Positions 1 to 8,352 of a stretch of 64,000 nt of DNA are shown here, in pieces. The translations under genes were made by a program, and so were the position numbers. The notes beneath the pieces were generated by a model that saw only the letters and a list, made by a program, of their open reading frames with translations, did not search any database and was not told the origin of the DNA. Source of the stretch: Sporosarcina luteola (GTDB taxonomy: Bacteria; Bacillota; Bacilli; Bacillales_A; Planococcaceae); NCBI RefSeq assembly GCF_023715535.1, contig NZ_JAMBOI010000001.1, forward strand, positions 496,001-560,000, given 5' to 3'. Every line of letters begins with the position of its first letter. Position 1 is the first letter of the stretch.

Positions 1-674
1 GAGCACGCCTTGCCCGGTCGCTTCCTCGATGATGAGGTTCTTCGCTTCGGCAGCCAGTTCGTATGCCTCTTCGATATCCGCCTTTTGACGGAAAGCGCCT
101 TCATAGGAATACACTTCAACTTGGTCGAAATAGATCTCCGCCCCTCCGAGGAAGGTTGCGGCCGGTAATGTAAGCTTCGCGGTCTTGTTTTTTTCATTTA
201 TGACTACATCTTTTTCAGTAAGCTTGGACAAATCGACGCCGGCCTTCACCGAGCCCGGAATGACGACGAGCAGCTGGCGCTTCGTCCCCGGCACATTGAG
301 GCCGATGCTTTGGCCAAATAATTGGTTGTCCTGCCGTTCGATGATTACTTTCGTATATGCTTCGGCTGTCGCCATTTCGTTCAATTCTTGTATTTGTTCA
401 AGGAACACGCCTTTCTGTTCCGTGAAGGTGCTCCCTAGTTTTAAAAATTGGAAGGCGATGAACGGAAGTGAAATGACGGCAAGCAGGAGGAGTACGGCCA
501 GCAGGATTGCCGATCGCTTCCACATTGTAAGGAATCTAAATGGCATGCGAGGACGCCAGGATCTCCTCTTCCGACCGAGCGCTTCTTCAACGGTGACAGC
601 GCTCTCGGAATCCGACGCCTTCAATTCTTTCAGCAGTCTTTCAATTTCCTGCAATTTCTTTTTATCTTCCATAC
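1..674 (-). CDS. DUF4230-type membrane-anchored protein (3' end cut by window)
   Basis: The reading frame runs leftward from ATG at 674 and is still open at base 1, so the C-terminus is missing. AAGGAAGGTG lies just upstream of the start. The roughly 224 visible residues begin with a charged, coiled-coil-like stretch (about 1-50), then a single hydrophobic membrane segment (about residues 56-75), then a soluble domain rich in beta-strand pattern. That order matches DUF4230 proteins, which are membrane anchored with the main domain outside or at the membrane; their role is not established. It is divergent from pdxK, and the gap between them holds a phased repeat array. The family call is from recognition of the overall pattern and is fairly confident; no catalytic residues can be named. 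Confidence 0.7.
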
Positions 675-810
675 CCTTTTTTCACCTTCCTTCGACACTC
701 GTAATCGCATATTTCTACATATAGTTGTACGTTTAGACTAGCCGAAAGTTTCGTAGTGGACAACAGATAAGCATGCAGCAATCAGCCTTTCATTCCACAA
801 CCCGCAAATA

Positions 811-940
811 CGCATAAATTCGTCAATCCGCGCATAAAATCATCAATTTACTCATAAACCTCCGCAGACGCGCATAAATCCCCATTTTCGCTCATAAATC
901 CCCGCAATTACGCATAAACGACGATTTTCACGCATAAACC
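811..940 (+). repeat. Phased array A: seven CGCATAAA/CTCATAAA cores at exactly 20 bp
   Basis: Cores begin at 811, 831, 851, 871, 891, 911 and 931, every one 20 bp after the last. The core is CGCATAAA, with CTCATAAA at 851 and 891. The 12-base spacers share almost no sequence, so the regular pitch is not simply a fresh tandem duplication. The array fills most of the gene-free stretch 675-1027 between the divergent DUF4230 and pdxK genes. Confidence 0.9.
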
Positions 941-1027
941 GCCACCTGATTGGAATAATTGTATTCTTTCCTCAATTTGATTAGTATTAACTATGAATGC
1001 AATCCAACAAAAAGGAGAAATCCAGCT

Positions 1028-1861
1028 ATGACTATGAAAAAGACTTTAACAATCGCAGGATCAGATACGTCAGGCGGCGCAGGAATTCAGGCCGACCTGA
1101 AAACATTTCAAGAGCACGGAACATACGGCATGACAGCTCTAACGGTCGTCGTGACGATGGATCCGGACAATAATTGGAGCCACAACGTCTATTCACTTCC
1201 GGTCGATGTATTGAAAGCGCAAATCAAAACAGCTCTTTCGACAGGCATCGACGCGATTAAGACAGGGATGCTCAGCACAGAGGAAGTCATCCAGACCGCG
1301 GGCGAGGCGATTGCGGAATCCGGACTCGACCACGTCGTCATCGATCCTGTCATGGTATGTAAAGGCGAAGACGAAGTCCTCAATCCGGGAACTGTCGGCG
1401 CGATGGTGGAATACTTGCTTCCGAAGGCGGAAATTGTGACGCCGAACTTGTTCGAGGCAGGCCAGCTGGCAAGCATGAAAACACCTTCGACGATTGAGCA
1501 GATGAAATCAGTGGCCGAGAAAATCCATTCGCTCGGCGCACGTAACGTCGTCATCAAAGGCGGCAAGCAGCTTCAGCACGACAAAGCAGCGGATCTGTTT
1601 TACGACGGCGAGACATTCACATTGCTCGAAGCGGAAAAAACAGCTACGCACTATAACCATGGCGCGGGCTGCACATTCGCCGCCGCCATCACGGCGAACC
1701 TTGCAAATGGCCTCGGCGTGAAAGAAGCGGTCATCGAGGCGAAGAAATTCGTTTCCGCAGCGATCGCAAACGGCTGGAAGTTGAATGAATACGTCGGCCC
1801 CGTCATGCACGGCGCTGCGAACCGTGTAGGCGCTCAGGAGATTACGGCTACAGAGATTTAA
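1028..1861 (+). CDS. pdxK: Pyridoxal/pyridoxine kinase of the ThiD-like Bacillus type
   Basis: This 277-residue kinase phosphorylates pyridoxal, pyridoxine or pyridoxamine to the 5'-phosphate in vitamin B6 salvage; members of this branch can also act on hydroxymethylpyrimidine. It belongs to the ribokinase fold. The N-terminal GSDTSGGAGIQAD substrate loop (about 11-23), the DPVMVCKG strand, and the C-terminal GAGCTFAAA anion-hole/catalytic motif (residues 212-220, Cys215) are all present. The length and Cys-containing motif match B. subtilis PdxK better than classic ThiD. ATG at 1028 was chosen because AAGGAG sits about 10 bases upstream; the frame is open further upstream but without a ribosome site. 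It stands alone and is followed by an intrinsic terminator. Recognition is confident; the precise substrate is inferred from the family. Confidence 0.9.
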   Translation: MTMKKTLTIAGSDTSGGAGIQADLKTFQEHGTYGMTALTVVVTMDPDNNWSHNVYSLPVDVLKAQIKTALSTGIDAIKTGMLSTEEVIQTAGEAIAESGLDHVVIDPVMVCKGEDEVLNPGTVGAMVEYLLPKAEIVTPNLFEAGQLASMKTPSTIEQMKSVAEKIHSLGARNVVIKGGKQLQHDKAADLFYDGETFTLLEAEKTATHYNHGAGCTFAAAITANLANGLGVKEAVIEAKKFVSAAIANGWKLNEYVGPVMHGAANRVGAQEITATEI

Positions 1862-1871
1862 TTGACTGTCC

Positions 1872-1906
1872 AAAAACCAGAAGAGGATACCCTCTCCTGG
1901 TTTTTT
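1872..1906 (+). terminator. Intrinsic terminator of pdxK
   Basis: ACCAGAAGAGG and CCTCTCCTGGT form a stem around a 4-base loop, followed by a run of T. The T run abuts the first unit of array B. Confidence 0.85.
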
Positions 1907-2020
1907 ATCGTTCATTTCCCGGCGGATATCGATCATTCCCCAAGGTTTATCGATCAATTCAGCGGAGTTATCGTTCATTTCCCAGAAGTTATCGATCATT
2001 TCCCAAGAGTTATTGTCATT
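1906..2020 (+). repeat. Phased array B: six TTATCG-type cores at exactly 21 bp
   Basis: TATCG cores begin at 1906, 1927, 1948, 1969 and 1990, and a variant TATTG begins at 2011, all 21 bp apart. A looser consensus is TTATCGNTCATTTCC. On the complementary strand the core reads (T)GATCGATAAC. The array lies between the pdxK terminator and the yojF promoter region. Confidence 0.85.
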
Positions 2021-2131
2021 TCATGACCTTCGACCCACCCGATTCCAACATTGTAAGCACCTCAATCGCATTCATTTACGCTTTTCTATATACTTGTCAT
2101 ATGTGCATTTCGTAAGAAGGAGGATTCATTC

Positions 2132-2482
2132 ATGGAAATCGTGAAACCGGACCAATTGCAGGAATTGCTGAATTCCTTTGCCAATAAAGACGTATACATC
2201 CATCTTGAAACGACGAATGGCGCATATGCCGCCCATTTCAAGGAAGGATTTTTCAACGCCGGGGCATTCATCCGGAATGTCGTCGTAAAATATGAACTCG
2301 GCAAGGTGGCGGGCGAATCGCCGCATCGGGTCGGCCTGAAGCTTCCTTCGGGTTGGATTTATGCGCAAGGCATCACTCACTATACGGTCGACGAGCACGA
2401 TCGGCTGCTCATGGCAGGGCTCGATCCGGACGGGAAACTTGCCGTCGCGCTCGAAATAAGCGAAACACCGTTTACATATTAA
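2132..2482 (+). CDS. yojF: YojF family protein (DUF1806), partner of BshB2
   Basis: This 116-residue soluble protein begins 11 bases after AAGGAGGA. It resembles B. subtilis YojF, a small DUF1806 protein whose gene lies directly upstream of yojG (bshB2). The same arrangement is seen here, with 28 bp between the genes, so the two are very likely cotranscribed. YojF has no firmly assigned reaction; its link with bacillithiol synthesis rests on gene order. No signal peptide, membrane segment or metal site is visible. Identification rests on the overall sequence feel and the conserved neighbour, and is fairly confident. Confidence 0.8.
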   Translation: MEIVKPDQLQELLNSFANKDVYIHLETTNGAYAAHFKEGFFNAGAFIRNVVVKYELGKVAGESPHRVGLKLPSGWIYAQGITHYTVDEHDRLLMAGLDPDGKLAVALEISETPFTY

Positions 2483-2510
2483 GCAACTTGATTGTGAAGG
2501 AGGCTTTTCG

Positions 2511-3182
2511 ATGATTAAAGAAGAACGCCATGTGCTCGTCATTTTTCCGCACCCGGACGACGAAGCTTTCGGCGTATCGGGTACGATTTCAACATATATC
2601 GACATGGGGGTCCCCGTCACGTACGCCTGTTTGACACTGGGCGAAATGGGACGGAATCTTGGCAATCCCCCGTTTGCGAACCGTGAAACACTTCCGCAGA
2701 TCCGCAAGCAGGAATTGAAGAACGCGGCAGCCGCCATGGGACTGACCGATCTTCGGATGATGGGCTTGCGCGACAAGACAATCGAATTCGAGGACGACGA
2801 AAAGATGATCAAGCTCGTCGCCGATTTGATCGAGGACACAAATCCGTCCCTCATCATCACATTCTATCCGGGTCTCTCCGTCCATCCTGACCACGATGCA
2901 ACAGGACGCGCCGTCGTAGGTGCCGTCGGAAGGATGAAGGAATCCGAACGCCCGACGTTGTATACGATCGCGTTTGCGAATAACACTGCAGAAATACTCG
3001 GCGCACCTGACGTCATCCATAATGTCGAAGGTGCGGCGCAGAAAAAGCTCAACACACTGAACGCACACGCTTCCCAAACTGTCTGGATGATGCGTGACAT
3101 GGAAAAAAGATTGGCCGATAAGGACCCTGAAGCATTGAAATGGCTGCACGAAGAGAAATTTTTCACCTATCGTTGGGAATAG
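2511..3182 (+). CDS. bshB2: Bacillithiol biosynthesis deacetylase BshB2
   Basis: This is a zinc-dependent LmbE-like N-deacetylase of 223 residues. In bacillithiol synthesis it removes the acetyl group from GlcNAc-malate so that cysteine can be joined to GlcN-malate. The metal motif HPDDE is at residues 14-18 and the second motif HPDHD at 125-129, both intact. AAGGAGG precedes ATG 2511. It follows yojF by 28 bp as in B. subtilis yojFG. Being the BshB2 rather than the BshB1 type is inferred from that neighbour and from the sequence; bshA and bshC are not in the window. A strong terminator follows. Confidence 0.88.
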   Translation: MIKEERHVLVIFPHPDDEAFGVSGTISTYIDMGVPVTYACLTLGEMGRNLGNPPFANRETLPQIRKQELKNAAAAMGLTDLRMMGLRDKTIEFEDDEKMIKLVADLIEDTNPSLIITFYPGLSVHPDHDATGRAVVGAVGRMKESERPTLYTIAFANNTAEILGAPDVIHNVEGAAQKKLNTLNAHASQTVWMMRDMEKRLADKDPEALKWLHEEKFFTYRWE

Positions 3183-3196
3183 ACAAAAACAGCCGC

Positions 3197-3226
3197 GCCC
3201 CGTTGGCAATTGCAACGGGGCCTTTT
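3197..3226 (+). terminator. Intrinsic terminator of yojF-bshB2
   Basis: GCCCCGTTG pairs perfectly with CAACGGGGC around a 7-base loop, followed by CCTTTTC. Confidence 0.85.
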
Positions 3227-3353
3227 CATAACTTCACCCGAAGACTGAATAGTTCAATTTCCTTCTATTGTATTTACAACTGGATGAAAACCCGATAGTA
3301 TGTATGATTATACAAGAATAACGATAATTTATTCATAAAGGGGCAAGAAAGAG

Positions 3354-4706
3354 TTGAAAAAACATCATTTATCCACATGGCTCTACTTTCTAATTCCATC
3401 TATACTAGGCGTCATTTTATTCATGATTCCTCTGAAATTCGGGGAAGAATGGAAAGTTCCGATCGCAAAATTCGCGGATATCCTGTCCGGCTGGCTCGAA
3501 CCTGCCATGCCGATGACTGCAATGATAATTATTGTAATCGCGGCGCTCGGCTCATTGCTGTATGCCTTCATTCCGCGTTCAAGTTCCAACCCTTCTCTTA
3601 TGGAGGGATTATTCAAAGTTACGCCGTTCTGGACAGTTACCCGTCTACTTGGTGCTGTATTCGCTATCATGGTCACATTCAAACTTGGGCCTGAAGCAAT
3701 CTGGAGTGAAAACACAGGCGGCTTGCTTCTCGCACCGGATGGCCTTGTGTCATTCTTATTCACAATCTTCCTTTTCGCAGGTCTTTTATTGCCATTATTA
3801 TTAAATTTTGGCCTGTTGGAGTTCTTCGGGACGATGATGGTTAAAGTGATGCGTCCTTTATTCAAACTTCCAGGACGCTCTTCCATCGATGCGCTCGCTT
3901 CATGGATTGGCGATGGAACGATCGGCGTGCTATTGACGAGCAAGCAATATGAGGACGGGCATTATACACAAAGGGAAGCCGCAATTATCGCGACGACGTT
4001 TTCGGTCGTTTCCATTACATTTTCACTTGTCATTATCGACACGGTCGGCATGTCGAACTACTTCCTTCCGTTTTACGGAACAGTGCTGTTGACAGGTCTC
4101 ATTTTGGCGCTTATCATGCCGAGGATTTATCCGCTCAGAGGCAAGAAATCCGAGTACATAGACGGCCGTCCTTTCACGGGAGACGATGAAAAACTTCCTG
4201 AAGGCTATAATGTGTTTAGTCATGGACTCGAAAACGCGCTCGATACCGCTTCGAAGAACCGTTCCGTCGGCAAGATTTTCACCGATGGTATGCGCAATGT
4301 GCTCGATATGTGGATCGGCGTTGCACCGGTCGTCATGGCTTTCGGTACAGTAGCGCTCATGCTAGCGGAATATACAGGCATCTTCACGTTTTTAGGGAAG
4401 CCATTCGAGCCAATCCTTTCCGTATTGGGCATTCCGGAAGCTGCGGCTGCGGCACAGACGATGGTCGTCGGTTTTGCGGACATGTTCCTGCCGGTCATTT
4501 TGGCTGAAGGCTCCATCACTTCGCCAATGACGTTATTCACGATTGCGACGATTTCAGTCGTCCAGCTTATTTACATGTCCGAGGTCGGCGGTTTGATTCT
4601 CGGAACGAAAATTCCTATCAATATTTTAGATTTGATCATCATTTTCCTATTGCGTACGTTGATCGCCTTGCCGATCGTTGCAGGCGTAGCACATCTACTG
4701 TTTTAA
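3354..4706 (+). CDS. YjiH-type polytopic membrane protein (nucleoside-recognition domain)
   Basis: This 450-residue protein has about ten hydrophobic segments spread over its length, with a basic N-terminus (MKKHH). It resembles the YjiH family, whose members carry nucleoside-recognition (Gate-like) domains. The segment around residues 165-215, containing SSIDALASWIGDGTIGVLLTS-like sequence, and the later region rich in Gly/Ala-Glu are typical. The start is TTG at 3354, with AAAGGGGC about ten bases upstream. Its transported or sensed ligand is not known. It is a single-gene unit ending at a hairpin shared with the convergent threonine dehydrogenase gene. The family call is moderately confident; the function is open. 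Confidence 0.75.
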   Translation: MKKHHLSTWLYFLIPSILGVILFMIPLKFGEEWKVPIAKFADILSGWLEPAMPMTAMIIIVIAALGSLLYAFIPRSSSNPSLMEGLFKVTPFWTVTRLLGAVFAIMVTFKLGPEAIWSENTGGLLLAPDGLVSFLFTIFLFAGLLLPLLLNFGLLEFFGTMMVKVMRPLFKLPGRSSIDALASWIGDGTIGVLLTSKQYEDGHYTQREAAIIATTFSVVSITFSLVIIDTVGMSNYFLPFYGTVLLTGLILALIMPRIYPLRGKKSEYIDGRPFTGDDEKLPEGYNVFSHGLENALDTASKNRSVGKIFTDGMRNVLDMWIGVAPVVMAFGTVALMLAEYTGIFTFLGKPFEPILSVLGIPEAAAAAQTMVVGFADMFLPVILAEGSITSPMTLFTIATISVVQLIYMSEVGGLILGTKIPINILDLIIIFLLRTLIALPIVAGVAHLLF

Positions 4707-4763
4707 TTAACGAAAAGCGGAAACGGCCGCTTAGGCATGGTCGTTGAAGCTAGACAATAACGT

Positions 4764-4799
4764 AAAAGCCGCTGATCCCTTATCCGGGTCAGCGGCTTT
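4764..4799. terminator. Bidirectional terminator between YjiH gene and threonine dehydrogenase gene
   Basis: AAAGCCGCTGA pairs with TCAGCGGCTTT, with A and T runs on the two sides, so it can stop transcription from both convergent genes. Confidence 0.85.
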
Positions 4800-4806
4800 C
4801 TTCATG

Positions 4807-5751
4807 TTACGCTTTCAATTTCTTTTTCAATTTCTCCAGCATATCCGCAGTCATCGCATCCAAATCATACGATGTCTTGAATCCCCACTCGGCGACAGCC
4901 GCTGATGGGTCGATGTGATCTGGCCAGCTGTCTGCAATCGCTTGGCGGATCGGATCGACGTTATACGTCAATTCAAATTCCGGAATGTGCTTTTTGATTG
5001 ATGCTGCGATCTCGCCCGGCTCGAAGCACATCGCGGTCACATTGAACGCATTGCGGTGCATCAATTTCCCAGGATCTGCTTCCATCAGGTCGACGATCGC
5101 TTGCAAGGCGTCCGGCATATACATCATATCCATGCACGTGCCTTCTGCAATGAAGGACTCATACTTTCCGTCCGTGATCGCTTTATAATAAATATCCACG
5201 GCATAATCGGTCGTTCCCCCGCCCGGCTGCGCCACATAGGATATCAATCCCGGGAAGCGCACACCGCGCGTGTCAAGGCCGAATCGGTGGAAGTAATAAT
5301 CGCATAATAGCTCACCCGCGACTTTATTGACACCATACATCGTCGTCGGCCGTTGCAATGTGTCTTGCGGTGTATTCAACTTCGGTGTCGAAGGACCGAA
5401 TGCCCCGATCGAGCTGGGCGTGAAAAATTGCATGTTGAGCTCGCGCGCAGTCTCAAGCGCATTCATAAGCCCACCCATGTTGAGGTTCCACGCAAATAGC
5501 GGTTCAGCTTCGGCTTTAGCTGAAAGAAGCGCCGCCATATGCATGATCGTGTCCGCGCCGAAGTCCTTCGCCACGTCGTGCATCATCTTGCCATCCGTCA
5601 CATCGAGGACTTGGAACGGTCCCGCAATCGGCTCGAGCGGCTGGCGAATATCTGTCGACAACACATTTTCTTCGCCATATTCTTTCTGCAGCTTGCCAAT
5701 TAATTCCGAACCGATCTGGCCAAGTGCTCCGGTCACCATAATTTTTTTCAA
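4807..5751 (-). CDS. L-threonine 3-dehydrogenase of the epimerase (extended SDR) type
   Basis: This 314-residue protein is an NAD-dependent extended short-chain dehydrogenase. It carries GALGQIG (residues 8-14) for NAD binding, Ser113/Ser114, and the catalytic pair Tyr139 and Lys143 (YGVNK). The sequence is of the UDP-galactose-epimerase-like threonine dehydrogenase group, which oxidises L-threonine to 2-amino-3-ketobutyrate. The next enzyme, 2-amino-3-ketobutyrate CoA ligase, is encoded on the same strand 1.3 kb upstream, which supports the assignment. The start is TTG 5751 with GGAGGAG six bases before it. A sugar-nucleotide epimerase is the main alternative, but the neighbouring kbl argues against it. 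Confidence 0.85.
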   Translation of the reverse strand: MKKIMVTGALGQIGSELIGKLQKEYGEENVLSTDIRQPLEPIAGPFQVLDVTDGKMMHDVAKDFGADTIMHMAALLSAKAEAEPLFAWNLNMGGLMNALETARELNMQFFTPSSIGAFGPSTPKLNTPQDTLQRPTTMYGVNKVAGELLCDYYFHRFGLDTRGVRFPGLISYVAQPGGGTTDYAVDIYYKAITDGKYESFIAEGTCMDMMYMPDALQAIVDLMEADPGKLMHRNAFNVTAMCFEPGEIAASIKKHIPEFELTYNVDPIRQAIADSWPDHIDPSAAVAEWGFKTSYDLDAMTADMLEKLKKKLKA

Positions 5752-5911
5752 TACTGACTCCTCCTACTATTCAAATGCTTTTATGGAAAGGACATAATTT
5801 TTTAATAATTGAATAAACCCATTAACATCAACATAAAAAGATTATATTATGTGCGCCTGTAAAACACAACAGCTTTTCCTTCCTTATCAGCTTTTCCCTA
5901 TATTTTTCTGG

Positions 5912-5917
5912 TATACT
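5912..5917 (+). promoter_or_regulatory. Probable -10 box of the 5942 gene
   Basis: TATACT lies about 25 bases before the chosen ATG at 5942. No convincing -35 was found, so confidence is limited. Confidence 0.4.
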
Positions 5918-5941
5918 ATAGAAAAAACCTTGAGGTGCACA

Positions 5942-6598
5942 ATGTTCAGTAAATATATGAATTTAATTTTAGTCATCATTATTAGTGCCTTGTTGGCGGT
6001 GGGATTATTTTTGTCCGGCATGCAGACTTGGCTCGTTTTCACGATTATTATGGCGTTCACATTCATTTTGACGATGGGCTATCCATTCTATATCATCTAC
6101 AGAACGAGAAGTTTGAAACTGATTGACCGCTATTTGGCCAACCACCGGAGTAAACCGATCTTCAGCTATGCATATGCTTTGGCCCATGGAACGGACAAGG
6201 AGATCACCGATTCGTTGAAGAAGATCTTGAAATCTTATCCTCAAGCGGAAGTGCAAGATATCTATAATGCAAATCTGTTAGTGTTCCAGAAGGATTGGAG
6301 GCATTTGATCGACACTTCGAAGTCGATGACGACGGCTTTCTACCGTGATTATTATGCGGGTATCGGGTATACAATGAGTAATAATAAGGAGAAGTCTTCC
6401 GAATCGCTATCGAAGGTGGGAACGCCGTGGATGGTCCATTCGTTGAAAGCGGTCATCGCCTTGAAGCAGGGACAGGGGGATTTATTCCAAAAAGAAGCGG
6501 CGCTGGCGACGAAACATGCAGTCGGCATGCAGCGCTATGTTATTCATCATATGTTGAAGCGGATGGCGGAGGGCGTTCTTCCCGCCGAAGAGGTGTAA
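5942..6598 (+). CDS. Uncharacterised membrane protein, two N-terminal TM segments
   Basis: I do not recognise a family. The 218-residue protein starts with two adjacent hydrophobic segments (about residues 6-28 and 32-55). A basic, soluble, largely helical C-terminal domain of about 160 residues follows, with regularly spaced short helices that could be TPR-like. ATG 5942 follows TTGAGGTGC, and a TATACT box lies just upstream; the frame stays open upstream but lacks those signals. It sits alone on the + strand between the two threonine-degradation genes and ends at a hairpin shared with the convergent 94-residue gene. A scaffold or stress protein is possible, but nothing in the sequence fixes a role. 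Confidence 0.7.
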   Translation: MFSKYMNLILVIIISALLAVGLFLSGMQTWLVFTIIMAFTFILTMGYPFYIIYRTRSLKLIDRYLANHRSKPIFSYAYALAHGTDKEITDSLKKILKSYPQAEVQDIYNANLLVFQKDWRHLIDTSKSMTTAFYRDYYAGIGYTMSNNKEKSSESLSKVGTPWMVHSLKAVIALKQGQGDLFQKEAALATKHAVGMQRYVIHHMLKRMAEGVLPAEEV

Positions 6599-6626
6599 GT
6601 AGCAGGAGAATAATGGAGAACGCAAA

Positions 6627-6660
6627 GAAAGCCGATCTTTATCTAAGATTGGCTTTTTTC
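6627..6660. terminator. Terminator between the 5942 gene and the 6676 gene
   Basis: GCCGATCTT pairs with AAGATTGGC (one G-T pair) around TATCT, followed by TTTTTT; it also has A bases on the left side. Confidence 0.8.
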
Positions 6661-6675
6661 ATCTATAAAAATTGC

Positions 6676-6960
6676 TTATCCTAAAGACTTCACGAATAAT
6701 TTACCGTTGAGCATTGAGCATTCCAGCTGGCCTCTCGCATCGAGGTCCGTCACAATCGCTTCCATGTACCACCGATTGTTCCCATCGAACGGCGTCAATC
6801 TTTTCAATGTCCTGTTCGACAGTTCCTCGAATGAAATGACGTCAGCTTCGCGGATGATTGTGAGCATTATCTTTTTGATCTTCTCATATCTGAACTTCAC
6901 AATCGACGCTCCGGCTCTGCCATTCGATTGCAAAAGTTGGACGCTTTCGTTATATCGCAT
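6676..6960 (-). CDS. Small conserved protein, possibly DUF6958-like
   Basis: This 94-residue soluble protein is read leftward from ATG 6960. It has a basic first half and a distinctive NNRWYMEAIVTDLDARGQLE stretch (about 60-79). That stretch recalls small winged-helix-like DUF6958 proteins, though I am not sure of the family name. No membrane segment or metal site is visible. The codon pattern matches its neighbours. It lies between the convergent membrane-protein gene and kbl, and its 3' end shares a hairpin with the former. It could be a DNA-binding protein; the function is unknown. Confidence 0.6.
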   Translation of the reverse strand: MRYNESVQLLQSNGRAGASIVKFRYEKIKKIMLTIIREADVISFEELSNRTLKRLTPFDGNNRWYMEAIVTDLDARGQLECSMLNGKLFVKSLG

Positions 6961-7040
6961 TTGTGGCCCACCTTTTCAAGAGTGTTCTGCTCTCTATCTA
7001 TTACCCTTTTTGACTAGAATTAATCCTATTTTATCAAAAT

Positions 7041-7084
7041 AAAAAACTGCCGCATCAGCTTTACGCTGATACGACAGTTTTTTT
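7041..7084 (-). terminator. Intrinsic terminator of kbl
   Basis: Read on the minus strand, AACTGTCGTATCAGC and GCTGATGCGGCAGTT form a stem (two weak pairs) followed by six T. Confidence 0.85.
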
Positions 7085-7089
7085 ACACT

Positions 7090-8280
7090 TTATGAAATGA
7101 CGCCGAGTTCTTTACCTACTTTTTCATAAATAGCAAGCGCGTCATCAAGCATTTCCTTCGTATGAGAAGCGATCGGCATATTGCGTACGCGACCTTTGCC
7201 TTTCGGAACGGTCGGGAAGACAATTGACTTCGCGTATACGCCTTCTTCAATCAACCGTTGCGAGAACTGCTGCGTCAGTTTCTCTTCACCGATGATGCAT
7301 GGCGTGATCGGCGTTTCGGAAACTCCGATGTCGAAGCCTAGTTTTTTGAGGCCTTCCTTTAGATAGTTTCCATTCTCCCAAAGCTTGTCATGCAGCTCCG
7401 TCGACTCCGAAATTTTATCCAACGCGCCCATGATGGCCGCAACGTCGCCTGCAGGCAATGCCGTCGAGAATAGAAACGGACGGGAGCGCACTTTCAGCCA
7501 GTCGATCAATGCCTGAGTCCCGGCAACATAACCGCCGACAACGCCGATCGCTTTCGATAATGTCCCGATTTGGAAGTCGATCTCTTTTTCGAGGCCGAAA
7601 TGCTTCACAGTCCCTTTCCCTTTGCCTGTTACGCCGGATCCGTGCGCATCATCGACGTAAGTGATCAAGTCGAATTCCTTCGCGATCTCCACAATTTCAG
7701 GAAGCTTCGCGATATTACCGTCCATCGAAAACACGCCGTCCGTAATATACATCAGCTTGCCGTATTGTCCGGACTCCTTCGCTTCTTTCGCTTTCGCACG
7801 CAGATCGTCCATGTCCTGGTGCTTCACGCGGATGATTTTCGCACCGGAAAGACGGCAGCCATCGATGATAGAAGCATGGTTCAATTCATCTGAGAGAATG
7901 GCGTCCTGTTTAGTCATGACTGCAGAAATCGCCGCCATATTGCAGTTGAAGCCGGATTGGTAGGAAATCGCCGCTTCCGTCCCTTTGAATTCAGCGAGTT
8001 TCTTCTCGAGTTCAATATGGATGTCGAGCGTTCCGTTGATTGTCCGGACAGCTCCAGCACCGACGCCGTATTTTTCCGTCGCTGCAATTGCAAGCTTCTT
8101 CAAATCATCGTCTGTCGCCAGCCCTAAATAGTTGTTTGAGGAAAGATTGATTAGATCTTTTCCGTTGATTTTAATTACTGGACCATTCGGACCTTCCACC
8201 GGGTCGATTACATTGTAGAGGCCTTGGTCGCGCAGTTCCTGTAAATTTTCCTGTAAAAACGCTTCGAGAACTTTTGACAA
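7090..8280 (-). CDS. kbl: Glycine C-acetyltransferase (2-amino-3-ketobutyrate CoA ligase)
   Basis: This PLP-dependent alpha-oxoamine synthase of 396 residues cleaves 2-amino-3-ketobutyrate with CoA to glycine and acetyl-CoA, the second step of threonine breakdown. DDAHG at 210-214 (PLP-nitrogen Asp, ring His) and the Schiff-base lysine in TLSKAIG (Lys243) are intact. I chose TTG 8280 because AAGGAAG lies six bases upstream and the length then fits the family. A longer frame exists to ATG 8322, but its first residues ([10 protein letters not shown]) look untranslated. BioF is the nearest alternative, but threonine dehydrogenase nearby favours Kbl. The two genes are on the same strand, separated by two unrelated small genes. 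Confidence 0.9.
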   Translation of the reverse strand: MSKVLEAFLQENLQELRDQGLYNVIDPVEGPNGPVIKINGKDLINLSSNNYLGLATDDDLKKLAIAATEKYGVGAGAVRTINGTLDIHIELEKKLAEFKGTEAAISYQSGFNCNMAAISAVMTKQDAILSDELNHASIIDGCRLSGAKIIRVKHQDMDDLRAKAKEAKESGQYGKLMYITDGVFSMDGNIAKLPEIVEIAKEFDLITYVDDAHGSGVTGKGKGTVKHFGLEKEIDFQIGTLSKAIGVVGGYVAGTQALIDWLKVRSRPFLFSTALPAGDVAAIMGALDKISESTELHDKLWENGNYLKEGLKKLGFDIGVSETPITPCIIGEEKLTQQFSQRLIEEGVYAKSIVFPTVPKGKGRVRNMPIASHTKEMLDDALAIYEKVGKELGVIS

Positions 8281-8352
8281 AATGATCTTCCTTTCAAACG
8301 GTTGATGCCCCCATTTTAGCATAAGCGGGCAAAACTCGCAGAAGGAACCGTC

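Noticed and set aside
811..940. CRISPR array
   Set aside because: The repeated core is only 8 bases with 12-base spacers, far below CRISPR repeat and spacer sizes; no cas genes are present and the cores are not identical.
1508..1999. 163-residue minus-strand open frame over the pdxK end and array B
   Set aside because: Shadow of pdxK continuing through the stop-free array; no ribosome site.
3227..3353. Riboswitch upstream of the YjiH-type gene
   Set aside because: The gap after the bshB2 terminator shows no terminator-antiterminator pair or recognisable aptamer sequence.
7090..8322. Longer start for kbl at ATG 8322
   Set aside because: The extra 14 residues include the true ribosome site AAGGAAG and are not family-like; TTG 8280 fits.
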